NCBI RefSeq assembly: GCF_022818495.1
Contig: NZ_CP089291.1
Span: forward strand, 4,419,501-4,483,500
Reading direction: 5' to 3'
DNA: 64,000 nucleotides
Source: Fodinisporobacter ferrooxydans
Lineage (GTDB): Bacteria; Bacillota; Bacilli; Tumebacillales; MYW30-H2
A program made the translations under genes and the position numbers. This document shows positions 21,603 to 31,060 of this stretch, piece by piece. How positions within the stretch are numbered: the first letter of the stretch is position 1; every line of letters begins with the position of its first letter. Below the pieces are notes generated by a model. That model was not told where the DNA came from, ran no database searches, and saw only the letters and a program-made list of their open reading frames with translations.

Positions 21603-22607
21603 CTATCTGATTTGTTTCGTTGAATTGCGAATGATTAATTCCGGCGGTAAAACAAGCCGTCTTTTCGTATTTTTTCTACCCTCAATTTCTTGTACCAACA
21701 AATCCATGACTTGTTGACCCATTTCATGAATCGGTTGAGCGATTGTAGTTAATGGAGGATCCACAATGGATGCCAATATCGTATTATCAAATCCGATCAC
21801 CGATATATCCTCCGGGATCTTTAGCCCTAATTCTTTGGCTGCCTGGTATACTCCAATGGCAAGGGAATCATAATTCGCAAAAACAGCCGTTGGCCGCTTG
21901 GGGGATCGAAGGAGTTCAAGGGCCGCCCGTTTGCTATCTTCCATTGAATAATCTGTGTGCATGACGAAATCCTCATCAAAATCCAACCCGTTTTCTTCCA
22001 GCACCTGTCGATATGCTTGATAACGGTATTTTTCACTTGTTCGAGCCAAAGTTCCCAATATGCATCCGATTTTTTCATGTCCCAAAGAAACTAAATGGGA
22101 CGTAGCCATATATCCCCCCAAAAAATCATCGACCGTAACTACATCCAGCATTAATTCCGGGATATCTTGTGCAATCAACGCGATCGGGAAATGTTCCTTC
22201 TGCAATTCCCTCAACAGGTTATAATTCTTTGTTGTTGTTCCAATGATGATTCCGTCTACACTTTTCTGTTTCAGCAGAGAAAGGTACATTTCTTCCGTAT
22301 CCGGGTTATTATCCGTATTACACATTAAAAGATTAAACCCCAATTCTCTTCCATGATCCTCTATACTTCTGGATAATTCTGCAAAAAAGGGATTGGCAAC
22401 ATCAGGGATAATGAGTCCGATCGTGCAAGTACGCTTTCCCGTTAAAGCGGAGGCTACGACACTAGGGTGATAGTTGAGTTGTTCAACAACTTCCAATACT
22501 TTCTTCCTCGTCTTCTCGCCAATTCGACCGGTATTATTAATCACCCTGGAAACAGTGGAAATGGACACTCCGGCTTCTTTGGCAACATCGTAAATGGTTG
22601 GCTTCAT
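21603..22607 (-). CDS. LacI-family transcriptional regulator (probable regulator of the inositol regulon)
   Basis: This 334-residue LacI/GalR repressor has an N-terminal helix-turn-helix (TIYDVAKEAGVSISTVSRV) and hinge (HPSVVASALTGKRT). The periplasmic-binding-like effector domain contains IGLIIPDVANPFFAEL, VDGIIIGTTTKNY, ANYDSLAIGVYQAAKE and ISVIGFDNTILASIVDPPLT. The match to central-CG operators of the AAGCGCTT type is plausible for this recognition helix. Such sites lie in front of the gene itself (AAAGCGCTTT at 22717-22726), the chemoreceptor, the ABC importer and the iol operon. The ribosome site is weak. The effector is probably inositol or an early intermediate, which is inference. Confidence 0.9.
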   Translation of the reverse strand: MKPTIYDVAKEAGVSISTVSRVINNTGRIGEKTRKKVLEVVEQLNYHPSVVASALTGKRTCTIGLIIPDVANPFFAELSRSIEDHGRELGFNLLMCNTDNNPDTEEMYLSLLKQKSVDGIIIGTTTKNYNLLRELQKEHFPIALIAQDIPELMLDVVTVDDFLGGYMATSHLVSLGHEKIGCILGTLARTSEKYRYQAYRQVLEENGLDFDEDFVMHTDYSMEDSKRAALELLRSPKRPTAVFANYDSLAIGVYQAAKELGLKIPEDISVIGFDNTILASIVDPPLTTIAQPIHEMGQQVMDLLVQEIEGRKNTKRRLVLPPELIIRNSTKQIR

Positions 22608-22716
22608 TTCTGATCATACTTTCATTTTTTATAGTGATTTCATGTGTGTCAATTTACTACAGTGATTTTCAAAAATGTTCATGAAATACCTGAATTATAG
22701 AATCTTAAAAAAAGAA

Positions 22717-22726
22717 AAAGCGCTTT
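22717..22726. promoter_or_regulatory. Operator-like palindrome AAAGCGCTTT upstream of lacI
   Basis: A 10-bp palindrome within GAAAAAGCGCTTTCTC lies 110 bases before the regulator start. It shares the AAGCGCTT core of the regulon sites and would allow autoregulation. It also resembles a CcpA cre core, so either reader is possible. Confidence 0.45.
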
Positions 22727-22804
22727 CTCTATTATATCCATTAGTTTAAATCGTTGCGGATCTTTATGCAATCCTATTGGATACAAATATTTCGAAAAAT
22801 GAAA

Positions 22805-22863
22805 GGGGCGTTGAATCGTTCCAAAAGGTCTCATCAACTTTTTTGGATATATTCAACTGCCCC
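22805..22863 (-). terminator. Long imperfect hairpin after the second ABC operon
   Basis: GGGGC-TTGAAT (22805-22816) pairs with ATTCAA-GCCCC (22850-22863), and an inner TCCAAAA pairs with TTTTGGA. It begins about 35 bases past the permease stop. It is the only candidate terminator for this operon; a clean U-run is lacking. Confidence 0.4.
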
Positions 22864-22896
22864 ATATATGATTTGTTTGATTTAAAAGATGCTATA

Positions 22897-23844
22897 TTAC
22901 CTAGACTTCTTGCCGAATGCAACAGCCAGGATGATAATTGCGCCGCTGACTACCATCTGCTGACTGACATCCAAGCCCATGATGATCAAACCGTTATTAA
23001 TGGTACCAATCATTAATGAACCTATGACAGTACCAATAATAGAACCATTGCCTCCGAATAAACTCGTTCCTCCTAAGATCACAGCAGCAATCGCGCTCAA
23101 TTCATCGCCGTCTCCAAAGCTATAGCGAGCACTTTGCATCATTCCGCTATACAACATGCCGGCAATAGCAGCCGCAACACTAGTAAGCAAAAGCGCTGTA
23201 AACTTGATACGCTGTGTATTAACACCCGAGTATTCTGCCGATAGACGATTCCCCCCGGTTGCTAGAATTTGACGGCCAAAAGGTGTCTTCTTCAGGGTAA
23301 AATGTCCAATAATCAAAACGACTAATGACCAAATAAGAAGTGAAGGTATCGGTCCCACATTACCGGAACCAAACACATTATTAAATGTCATATTTAGGAT
23401 GGGAACAGGGTTGGTATGTGTAATCCACATATCAACACCGCGTACAAGCTGCATCATCCCTAAAGTTACTAGAAACGAAGGAATCGCAATTTTCGTTGTT
23501 AAATAGCCATTTACTGCTCCAACAAGCAAACCTGAAAGCAATCCGGCTACAACACCTCCCAAAAAACCGAAGCCTGCTTGAATTGCCAATGCAGATATTA
23601 AAGCAGCAAAAGCCGTCGTAGAGCCAATGGATAAATCAATTTCACCAGATGCAATAACAAATGTCATCGCAACTGCCATGATGGATATCATCGTAGTTTC
23701 CCGAACAATGTTCAACAAATTCGACGGTAATAGAAACCCTTGATTTCCTAAAGTAACACCGAAGAAAATCAGAATAATAACAAAGGCAATATATACAATG
23801 TAGTTACGCCAGTCAAAAGTTTTTCTACTCAGTTTCGTATTCAT
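22897..23844 (-). CDS. Second sugar ABC transporter permease (RbsC type)
   Basis: This 315-residue membrane permease has IASGEIDLSIGSTTAFAALI near residue 65 and AAVILGGTSLFGGNGSIIGT near 255, the two signature loops of the ribose-type permease family, and 8-10 hydrophobic segments. The frame is open to 23877, but AAAGGA lies just before ATG 23844, the start that matches family length. It is the last gene of the second sugar cluster, 13 bases after the ATPase gene. Confidence 0.92.
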   Translation of the reverse strand: MNTKLSRKTFDWRNYIVYIAFVIILIFFGVTLGNQGFLLPSNLLNIVRETTMISIMAVAMTFVIASGEIDLSIGSTTAFAALISALAIQAGFGFLGGVVAGLLSGLLVGAVNGYLTTKIAIPSFLVTLGMMQLVRGVDMWITHTNPVPILNMTFNNVFGSGNVGPIPSLLIWSLVVLIIGHFTLKKTPFGRQILATGGNRLSAEYSGVNTQRIKFTALLLTSVAAAIAGMLYSGMMQSARYSFGDGDELSAIAAVILGGTSLFGGNGSIIGTVIGSLMIGTINNGLIIMGLDVSQQMVVSGAIIILAVAFGKKSR

Positions 23845-23857
23845 AATGTTCCTTTCA

Positions 23858-25354
23858 TTAATAACCCTGGATAGCATGATGGAGAGCCTCCTCGGATTCT
23901 ATTTCCTTTCTTTGAATTTCTCTGGTAATTGTTCCGTTATATAGAACTAATATTCGATCGCTAACGGCAAGCAGTTCTTCTAGTTCTGACGATATAACTA
24001 AAATAGCCATCCCGTCATTTGCCATTGAACGAATAATTTCAACAATCTCAGACTTTGCGCCAATATCTACACCGATCGTGGGTTCATCTAAAATTAATAC
24101 TTTTGGATGTTGAGCAAGCCATTTTGCCAGCACTATTTTTTGTTGGTTTCCACCGGAAAGGAGTTTCACCACTTTTGATACGCCATCTGTTTTAATATTT
24201 AATTTTTCAATATACTCTTCCGTAAGTGAATTACCTTTGCCATCATTCACAAATAAACCTTTTGTAAGCCGTTTGATCATTGGTAACATCATATTTTCTC
24301 GTACCGTATGGTCCAAAACCAACCCTTGTTTCCTTCTATCTTCTGGCACAAGGGCAATTCCGTTTCGTATTGCATCTTTCGTTCGTTTTACTTTTTGATT
24401 CTCTATTACGATTTCGCCTGAATCCGGTCGTTGCATGCCAAATATACATTGTGCAATTTCAGTCCTGCCACTTCCCATTAACCCGGCTAAACCAACAATT
24501 TCCCCCGGATAGAGTTGAAACGTTACATCTTTAACCCTGTTGCCATATACTAGGTTTTTTACTTCAAGAACAGGCTCAGCCGGGCGATTATACGTTCGTT
24601 CAATCCATTTGAAGGATTGTCCAGCTTCAGCCCCCATCATACTTTCTACTACTTTTTCCATTGTAAGGTTATTGCAATCGTCAGTCAGGATGGTTTGCCC
24701 ATCTTTTAGCACTGTTAATTTATCACATATTTCAAAAATTTCTGCCATTCGGTGTGATATATATACGATCGATATTCCGCTATCTTTCAGCTGTTTTACC
24801 AGCTTGAATAATGAAGTCGTTTCGGATTCTGACAATGAGGCGGTTGGTTCATCCATGATCAAAATTTTTGCATTTTTGGATAACGCCTTAGCGATTTCGA
24901 CCATCTGCCAATATCCTACACCTAACGAGTCCACCGTTGCATTTGGATCAATATCTACATTTAACTTATTTAATATCTCCTCTGCCGCCAGAATGCATTC
25001 TTTATCATTGATAAATGCTTTTGCCGAACGAGGTTCTCGCGTTAAAAAAATATTTTGCGCAACAGTTAATGTTGGTATTAAACTAAACTCCTGAAAAATC
25101 ATTGCAATACCGCTTTTTTCAGCATCCTGTGGCGAGTGAATCTCAATCGTGTTGTTATCGATTTGTATTGTCCCTGTATCTTTCATATACACACCCGTTA
25201 ATATTTTCATTAGGGTAGATTTACCCGCACCGTTACCGCCGACAAGTGCATGAACTTCTCCTTTGCCTAATGAAAAATAAGCCTTTTTTAAGACAGAGAC
25301 TCCATTAAATGATTTTTCAATCTCTTTCATGTGTAATACATAGCGTTGACTCAT
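23858..25354 (-). CDS. Second sugar ABC transporter ATPase (RbsA type)
   Basis: This 498-residue double ATPase shows Walker A GGNGAGKST, Walker B ILIMDEPTASLSESE, second-domain GLMGSGRTEIAQ, signature LSGGNQQKIVLAKWL and ILDEPTIGVDIGA. It is a paralogue of the ATPase at 16464-17960 and of the same length. The open frame extends to 25429, but TAGGTGATC precedes ATG 25354 and the alignment with the paralogue (MEQQYVLEM versus MSQRYVLHM) supports that start. It forms an importer with the permease downstream and the lipoprotein at 26674-27891. Confidence 0.93.
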   Translation of the reverse strand: MSQRYVLHMKEIEKSFNGVSVLKKAYFSLGKGEVHALVGGNGAGKSTLMKILTGVYMKDTGTIQIDNNTIEIHSPQDAEKSGIAMIFQEFSLIPTLTVAQNIFLTREPRSAKAFINDKECILAAEEILNKLNVDIDPNATVDSLGVGYWQMVEIAKALSKNAKILIMDEPTASLSESETTSLFKLVKQLKDSGISIVYISHRMAEIFEICDKLTVLKDGQTILTDDCNNLTMEKVVESMMGAEAGQSFKWIERTYNRPAEPVLEVKNLVYGNRVKDVTFQLYPGEIVGLAGLMGSGRTEIAQCIFGMQRPDSGEIVIENQKVKRTKDAIRNGIALVPEDRRKQGLVLDHTVRENMMLPMIKRLTKGLFVNDGKGNSLTEEYIEKLNIKTDGVSKVVKLLSGGNQQKIVLAKWLAQHPKVLILDEPTIGVDIGAKSEIVEIIRSMANDGMAILVISSELEELLAVSDRILVLYNGTITREIQRKEIESEEALHHAIQGY

Positions 25355-25438
25355 ATGATCACCTACTTTTAAGGCTGGAAATGGAGCAAGGAAAATCGCA
25401 GAAACGGATATCAAATTCCCTTGCTCCAATTCCTTTTT

Positions 25439-26611
25439 TTACTCGATCCAACTGATTTTAACCCATTCTTGTCGTGTGCCTGATTCCAAGACCGCATCGC
25501 AAATTCTTGCAATTTGATACCCATCGTTAAAATCTGGTGAAACGCCATTTCCATCCACAATGGCCTTCATAAAATCGTAACACTCGACTATTTTGGTTTC
25601 ACTATATCCGATTCCTAATGCGGGGATCGGCCATAGTCCTTCACCGTATGGATGCGCAGGACCAGTATAGATGGTTCTGAAACCTTTTGCATCAACCGGA
25701 TCATCAGCAAAGCAAACCTGCAATTCGTCTCTTCTTTCATAGTTGAAGAAAATGGAACCTTTTTCACCATGAATCTCAAACGTAATATAATTATTGCGAC
25801 CATGAGCATTTCGTGTAGATTCAATGCTGCCAATCGCACCGCTTTCAAAATGAATCATGAAATTAACCTCGTCATCAACATCTACAACACCTTTTGGGGT
25901 ATCATCAGATGACTTGACGGTACCTAACTTGTCCACTCCACTTTGCTGTATCGGGCGTTCCGGAATCCATGTTTTCACGAGTGCATTCACACTTTCAAAC
26001 TCCCCAACCAAATACCGCGCCATATCGATCACATGTGCTGCTATATCGCCAAGAGCACCAGATCCCGCAACGTCTTTTTTAAAGCGCCAGGAAAGGGGAG
26101 ATGCCGGATCAGCTGACCAATCTTGTAAATATGTTCCCCGGAAACTTAAGATTTTACCAATTCTGCCTTCTTGAATAAATTTCTTGGCTAGTTCTACTGC
26201 CGGCGTACGGCGGTAGTTAAATGCAACCATATGAACGACCCCGGCTGCTTGGACTGCATCCAACATCATTTTTGCTTCTTTTGCAGTACGAGCTAATGGT
26301 TTTTCACACAAAATATGTTTGCCGGCTTTTGCTGCCGCTATCGCCATTTCCGCGTGAACATGATTCGGTGTAACAATATCGATCACATCGATCTCTGGGT
26401 CGTTGACGAGTTCACGCCAATCTCCATAAGCTTTTTCATAACCTAGTCGATTTTTGGCGTCTATGGCTAGTTCCAAATTAACATCTGCTACCGCCTTACG
26501 CACCGGTATTGCTGGCGCAGGCCAGAAAAACATCGGCATCGTAGCATACGCCAGCGAATGCGCCTTAGCCATAAATCCCCCGCCAATTAAACCTACATTT
26601 AAGTGTTTCAT
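25439..26611 (-). CDS. Gfo/Idh/MocA-family oxidoreductase, second sugar cluster
   Basis: This 390-residue dehydrogenase has VGLIGGGFMAKAHSLAY, VADVNLELA, CEKPLARTAKEAKMML (lysine of EKP) and GALGDIAAHVIDMARYL with the active-site Asp and His. The AGGAGG site lies nine bases before ATG 26611. It sits between the binding protein and the ATPase of an importer operon, so its substrate is presumably the imported sugar or its keto form. It resembles the 394-residue enzyme at 29864-31048 in length and C-terminal layout. The specific reaction cannot be assigned. Confidence 0.88.
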   Translation of the reverse strand: MKHLNVGLIGGGFMAKAHSLAYATMPMFFWPAPAIPVRKAVADVNLELAIDAKNRLGYEKAYGDWRELVNDPEIDVIDIVTPNHVHAEMAIAAAKAGKHILCEKPLARTAKEAKMMLDAVQAAGVVHMVAFNYRRTPAVELAKKFIQEGRIGKILSFRGTYLQDWSADPASPLSWRFKKDVAGSGALGDIAAHVIDMARYLVGEFESVNALVKTWIPERPIQQSGVDKLGTVKSSDDTPKGVVDVDDEVNFMIHFESGAIGSIESTRNAHGRNNYITFEIHGEKGSIFFNYERRDELQVCFADDPVDAKGFRTIYTGPAHPYGEGLWPIPALGIGYSETKIVECYDFMKAIVDGNGVSPDFNDGYQIARICDAVLESGTRQEWVKISWIE

Positions 26612-26673
26612 ACTTCTGTTCCTCCTAGTTATCAGCAGTATTTATTTTCATTCAAAATTATTTTCCTATTTGT

Positions 26674-27891
26674 TTATTTAAGCGCATTTGTAACATCTGC
26701 AGGTGGAGCGGCATGATAAACCGTCTGATAGGATTGAGCCAAATTCGACCGATCTACAGCAAGAGAAGGAACTGCAACATATGGACGGGTCTGGCCGCCA
26801 ATCAGCGATAATGCTGCTTCTTCTGCCTCAGCAACCCCTTGATCATATGGACGTTGTGCTCCTAACCCTTTAACAAATCCGTTTTGCGCCATATTTAGCG
26901 CAACTTCATTTCCCAGATCTTCACAAACAATCGTAAAGTTGCTTGGACTCTTGCCGGCAATCCTGGCAGCGGAAACCGCTCCCATTGCAGGTACATCCCA
27001 TGCTACCCACATCGCTTGAATATTTTGGTTTTTTGTAAGCAGTGCTGAAGCGACACTTTGCGTTTGATTCGGATCTTGGAATCCTTCGGTCGCTACGAGA
27101 TGAATATTGGGATATTTCGCTTTGAGCCGTGCTACAAAACCTTCATAACGCTGGTTTGTCACATAGAAATTCGAAGCATAATATAAAGCTGCGACATTTC
27201 CCTTTCCACCCAATGCTTTTGCTAATTCATCGGCTGCTACCATACCGTTCCCAAAATTATCTGCAGATACAACTGACACATAATCTTTACCGGCAGTCAT
27301 TGCACTTGCCGGTTGATCCATGAAAACAATTTTCGTTCCGGAAGCAGCAATCTTTTTATACGCACTTGATTCCGTTTTCGCATCGACTGGAATACTCACA
27401 AGAATATTAGGTTTCTTTGCCGAAATCGCTTCTAGATCAGAAATCTGTTGGGCACTTTTGAAGTTCGCATCTGTTACTGCGATTACATTGATTCCCAACT
27501 TTGCGAATTCAGCTTTCAATCCTGCAATTTGTTGTTGTGACCAATCATTTCCTGAATAGTGCATGGCAATCGCAGCTGTATAATGACCTTCTTTAATTTT
27601 TGCCAACTCTTCATTCGTGATTTTAATATCCTTTGCAGGAAATGCTTTTTCTCCGTTTGGACCACTGCTTAGAATCACACCCGCGATCGTATCTTGTTGC
27701 GCTTGCTTTAACTGGTTTGCAGTCGGCTCTTTGTACCATGCAGGTTGTGCGACATGAGCTGTTTTTGAACCAGCAGAACTACTGGAAGCCTGATTGGTAG
27801 ATGATTGTGTTCCACAACCGAACAGAGAAATTGACATCACTGCCGTTACCGCTAAAACGCCTACTTTTTTCATACGCAAGTTCTTTTTCAT
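26674..27891 (-). CDS. Second sugar ABC transporter substrate-binding lipoprotein
   Basis: This 405-residue exported lipoprotein has the signal MKKNLRMKKVGVLAVTAVMS and lipobox LFGC, followed by a Ser/Gln-rich linker. The binding fold contains YTAAIAMHYSGNDWSQQQIA, ISDLEAISAKKPNILVSIPV, VFMDQPASAMTAGKDYVSVV and WVAWDVPAMGAVSAARIA. It is longer than the binding protein at 15393 and lacks its NNDE motif, so it is a different subclass with another ligand. The AGGGGG site precedes ATG 27891; in-frame sequence further upstream overlaps the preceding isomerase gene. Confidence 0.88.
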   Translation of the reverse strand: MKKNLRMKKVGVLAVTAVMSISLFGCGTQSSTNQASSSSAGSKTAHVAQPAWYKEPTANQLKQAQQDTIAGVILSSGPNGEKAFPAKDIKITNEELAKIKEGHYTAAIAMHYSGNDWSQQQIAGLKAEFAKLGINVIAVTDANFKSAQQISDLEAISAKKPNILVSIPVDAKTESSAYKKIAASGTKIVFMDQPASAMTAGKDYVSVVSADNFGNGMVAADELAKALGGKGNVAALYYASNFYVTNQRYEGFVARLKAKYPNIHLVATEGFQDPNQTQSVASALLTKNQNIQAMWVAWDVPAMGAVSAARIAGKSPSNFTIVCEDLGNEVALNMAQNGFVKGLGAQRPYDQGVAEAEEAALSLIGGQTRPYVAVPSLAVDRSNLAQSYQTVYHAAPPADVTNALK

Positions 27892-27913
27892 AATAATTTG
27901 CCCCCTGTCAATT

Positions 27914-28726
27914 TTAATTAAATATGGAATCCAAATAGTTTTTGCTGATGATTGCAGCATCTTTGGGATGTCCATCATAATAATCCAGCTCAACCGTTAC
28001 CCACCCGTCATATTTGTTTTCCAACAATATTTGAGCCAGTCTTTCAAAAGGAAGTTGTCCTTTCCCCAATGGAAGGAATGTACCATCTTGATAATCTTTA
28101 AAATGAACGTATTTGATTCTTTCGATATATTTTGAAACAATCGCTTCCATGTTTGCTCCGCCAGCAACGAGATGTGCGGTATCTGGGCAAAAATCGATGG
28201 ATGTGTATTCAAAAATCCGGTCAATCTGCTCTGGGGATTGCCCTATTGTTCCTAAGTGAGGGTGGTAACTTGCCTTCAATCCGTAGTTGTCGGCGATCTC
28301 TGTAACCTTATCGAGACCTTTTGCCAACCGTTTGTAATCTTCAGCTAAGACTTCCGTTGAACGAATCGCCCCACCTCCAACAACCAAATGCTCAGCCCCA
28401 AACTCTTTACCTAACTTTGCCGCTTCCTCAATTCTCCACAATTCATCTGCCAGAATATCCTCATAAATAAAGTTCGCGCCGCTATATACAGCAATGAGTG
28501 AAACGTTTTTTTCTTCTAACAGCTCCTTACATTTGTTTGTTTCGTTACGATATTGATAGAGATTGCCATCGAAAATTTCAATCCCTTCATATCCAGCACT
28601 GCTAATGTCCGAGATAGCTGCTTCATTTGATCCGTTCGTGAGATAAAAAAGATCTTTTATTGAGGTAACACCTGCTGGATGTCCCACGACTCCGCCCCAA
28701 GTATTTGTTTGGTAACCAAATTTCAT
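27914..28726 (-). CDS. Sugar phosphate isomerase/epimerase (xylose-isomerase-like barrel)
   Basis: This 270-residue IolE/IolI-like barrel begins MKFGYQTNTWGGVVGHP. Metal-ligand segments are KASYHPHLGTIGQ, DFCPDTAHLVAGG (Asp and His), IKYVHFKDYQDG (His and Asp) and WVTVELDYYDGHP (Glu). The GGAGG site precedes ATG 28726. It is the first gene of the unit running into the binding protein, oxidoreductase, ATPase and permease, and its upstream region holds three ATCGATT-type operators. It probably isomerises, epimerises or dehydrates a keto-sugar or inosose from the adjacent oxidoreductase; the substrate is unknown. Confidence 0.88.
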   Translation of the reverse strand: MKFGYQTNTWGGVVGHPAGVTSIKDLFYLTNGSNEAAISDISSAGYEGIEIFDGNLYQYRNETNKCKELLEEKNVSLIAVYSGANFIYEDILADELWRIEEAAKLGKEFGAEHLVVGGGAIRSTEVLAEDYKRLAKGLDKVTEIADNYGLKASYHPHLGTIGQSPEQIDRIFEYTSIDFCPDTAHLVAGGANMEAIVSKYIERIKYVHFKDYQDGTFLPLGKGQLPFERLAQILLENKYDGWVTVELDYYDGHPKDAAIISKNYLDSIFN

Positions 28727-28749
28727 CGAATTTCGCCTCCATTGTTTTA

Positions 28750-28862
28750 TTGTAATCGATTGCAATTTGATTTTTAAAAAAAGATGCTAATACCCATCAA
28801 ATATCATCATTACACTGACTGCAATCGATTACAAAAACCTAATTGCATTGTAAACGATTTCC
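28750..28862. promoter_or_regulatory. Operator cluster of the second LacI regulator
   Basis: Three related sites lie upstream of the isomerase gene: TTGTAATCGATTGCAA (28750-28765), TGCAATCGATTACA (28820-28833) and the weaker TTGTAAACGATTTCC (28848-28862). They match the palindromes in front of the LacI gene at 31061-32053, so that protein is the likely reader. Confidence 0.7.
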
Positions 28863-28895
28863 GTGATAATTGTCTACAAGAAAAATTTGAACTTT

Positions 28896-29867
28896 TTATA
28901 CCCACCACATTTCCTCCATCGGTTCATAAAACATCGATTTTTTAAGCAGGTTAACCGCCTTGGAAAATCCTTCAAAAGAAGATGCCAAACAATCTTCATG
29001 TTCAACACTTAAAACATAATCATAACCAACAATTCTCAACGTGCTAATGATATTTTTCCAAACTTCCTCGTTCATTCCATACCCTACACTTCTAAACGTC
29101 CATGAGCGATCGATGATCTGCCCATAAGGCTTCGTATCCAAAACACCATTTACGTTTATATTGCTTTTATCCAAATAGATGTCCTTTGCATGCACATGAA
29201 ATATCGCCTGCTTTTTCCCCAAGAACTTAATGGCTTCAATCGGGTCGATTCCTTGCCATAATAGATGGCTGGGGTCAAAATTCGCTCCAATTTCCTCCCC
29301 GACTGCTTCTCTTAATTTAATAAGAGTTTCCGGATTGTACACCATAAAACCAGGGTGCATTTCAAAAGCGATTTTCTTCACGTTATGTTTGCGGGCAAAT
29401 TCCACTTCCTCTTTCCAGTACGGTATCAATTTTGATTCCCATTGCCACTGTAATATTTCCTGATAATCAGGCGGCCATGCACATGTAACCCAATTTGGAT
29501 ACTGTGATTGTTCGGAATCTCCTGGGCATCCCGAAAAAACATTAATGCAATCCACCCCTAATTTTTCGGCTAACAAGATGGTTTTTCTCCAAGTCTCGTG
29601 AAACTTTTGCGCGATATCTTTTTGTGGGTGTAACGGATTGCCGTGGCAACTGAGCGCACTGATAAAAAGTCCTTTTTTATCAATCTTGTCTTTAAATTCT
29701 TTGATTTTTTCTTGATCCGACAACAATTCATCTGGATTGCAATGAGCATTGCCCGGGTAGTTTCCTGTGCCTAATTCCACAGCGTCCAACCCTAAATCCT
29801 TGATCATTTCAAGCGTAGCATCTAAAGGCTTATTTTGAAACAATACGGTTAAAACGCCAAGTTTCAC
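28896..29867 (-). CDS. Sugar phosphate isomerase/epimerase (xylose-isomerase-like barrel), 323 aa
   Basis: This barrel begins VKLGVLTVLFQNKPLDATLE. Metal-ligand segments are IAFEMHPGFMVYNP (Glu and His), GANFDPSHLLWQG (Asp and His), IFHVHAKDIYLD (His and Asp) and YVLSVEHEDCLAS (Glu). The GTG start at 29867 overlaps the stop of the preceding oxidoreductase as GTGA and has GGAGGTGG upstream, so the two are translationally coupled. Coupling suggests the two enzymes act in sequence, for example oxidation of a sugar ring followed by isomerisation or elimination. The family also contains hydroxypyruvate isomerases, epimerases and keto-glycoside-processing enzymes. Confidence 0.88.
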   Translation of the reverse strand: MKLGVLTVLFQNKPLDATLEMIKDLGLDAVELGTGNYPGNAHCNPDELLSDQEKIKEFKDKIDKKGLFISALSCHGNPLHPQKDIAQKFHETWRKTILLAEKLGVDCINVFSGCPGDSEQSQYPNWVTCAWPPDYQEILQWQWESKLIPYWKEEVEFARKHNVKKIAFEMHPGFMVYNPETLIKLREAVGEEIGANFDPSHLLWQGIDPIEAIKFLGKKQAIFHVHAKDIYLDKSNINVNGVLDTKPYGQIIDRSWTFRSVGYGMNEEVWKNIISTLRIVGYDYVLSVEHEDCLASSFEGFSKAVNLLKKSMFYEPMEEMWWV

Positions 29868-31048
29868 GCTTCCACCTCCAATGGATTCGTTACGTTTACT
29901 TTCACCCATCGCCCTGTTCCATTACTTTCTAAAATTGCATCGGTAATACACATGGATACATGTCCATCTTCAAATGTCGCAAAATTCGTTTTATCACGTA
30001 GAGGATCTTTGCCTTCCAGAATAAATGTGTAATAATTTACCATCATATTCTTTAATGCATCAGGCCAGCCTTCATTATGCCCTCCAGGGTGATGGATCGA
30101 TGATCTGGCTTCAGAAGAAAACAGCGCAGGATCTGCCAATAGAATTTCATTGGGTCTGTCTCGATGCCCAATCCACAATTTTTCTGGTTCTTCTTGGTTC
30201 CAGTAAGCTGTTTTCTGACTGCAATCGATTTCAAAACTAAGCCTATTTTTACGCCCGGCACTTACTTGAGAAACAGTAAATACGCCTTTCGTTCCATCAT
30301 GAAAACGCAGAAGAACTGAAGCATAATCTTCCGTCTTTATTGGAACATCTTCAAAACCCTCCTCTTGCACGTTTTGTGTGCCAAACGTGGATCCATTATG
30401 TTTTGGTTTTTTCCTCACAGGTATAACCGTTGCCAAATCGGCAAATACTTCTGCAATTCTTTTGCCTGTTACGAATTGAACCGTATCACACCAATGGGAT
30501 CCGATATCTGCTACAGCTCGTGAGTTCCCACCCACTTCGGGAGCCAAGCGCCAATTATAATCCGTGTCAAACAACAACCAATCCTGTAAATAACTTCCGT
30601 GTACCAGATTTACTTTTCCTAAGTCCTCATTTTGTATCATCGTTTTCAGTTGCTGCACGATTGGAAATTGTCTATAATTAAAGTTGACGCCATGAACTAC
30701 ACCTTGTTTTTTGGCCAACTCCAACAACTCTGCGGATTCTTTACTCGACATCGCTAAGGGTTTCTCAGACAACACATGCTTTCCCGCCAAGATAATTTCC
30801 TTATTAATCGTAAAGTGAAGGTGATTTGGCGTACAATTGTGTACAACTTGCACTTCGCTATCACCCAGCATCTCTTGATAATCGCCATATGCTCTGGGAA
30901 TCCCAAGTTCAGCCGCCTTTTTTTCAGCAACTTCCTTACTATTCTCCGCTAAACCGATCACTTCAACAAACCCGAGCCGTCTTATTGCTTCAATATGAGT
31001 AGGCCCTATAAAACCGGTGCCGATAATTCCGACTTTTATTTTTTTCAT
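29864..31048 (-). CDS. Gfo/Idh/MocA-family oxidoreductase coupled to an isomerase, second sugar cluster
   Basis: This 394-residue dehydrogenase has VGIIGTGFIGPTHIEAIRRL, LSEKPLAMSSKESAELL (lysine of EKP) and SRAVADIGSHWCDTVQF with Asp and His in the active-site position. The C-terminus NFATFEDGHVSMCITDAIL is the usual family end. A strong GAGGGGGAG site precedes ATG 31048. The gene follows the LacI gene by 12 bases and overlaps the next gene by four. An ATCGATT operator-like sequence (TGCAATCGATTTCA, 30220-30233) lies inside it. Confidence 0.88.
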   Translation of the reverse strand: MKKIKVGIIGTGFIGPTHIEAIRRLGFVEVIGLAENSKEVAEKKAAELGIPRAYGDYQEMLGDSEVQVVHNCTPNHLHFTINKEIILAGKHVLSEKPLAMSSKESAELLELAKKQGVVHGVNFNYRQFPIVQQLKTMIQNEDLGKVNLVHGSYLQDWLLFDTDYNWRLAPEVGGNSRAVADIGSHWCDTVQFVTGKRIAEVFADLATVIPVRKKPKHNGSTFGTQNVQEEGFEDVPIKTEDYASVLLRFHDGTKGVFTVSQVSAGRKNRLSFEIDCSQKTAYWNQEEPEKLWIGHRDRPNEILLADPALFSSEARSSIHHPGGHNEGWPDALKNMMVNYYTFILEGKDPLRDKTNFATFEDGHVSMCITDAILESNGTGRWVKVNVTNPLEVEA

Positions 31049-31060
31049 GTATTCTCCCCC

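Noticed and set aside
14523-22726. CcpA cre sites as the explanation for the AAGCGCTT palindromes
   Set aside because: The three perfect copies have GC at both ends (GCAAGCGCTTGC) and do not fit the T-G-W ends of cre. They also lie before functionally related genes with a LacI gene nearby. CcpA cannot be fully excluded for 22717-22726.
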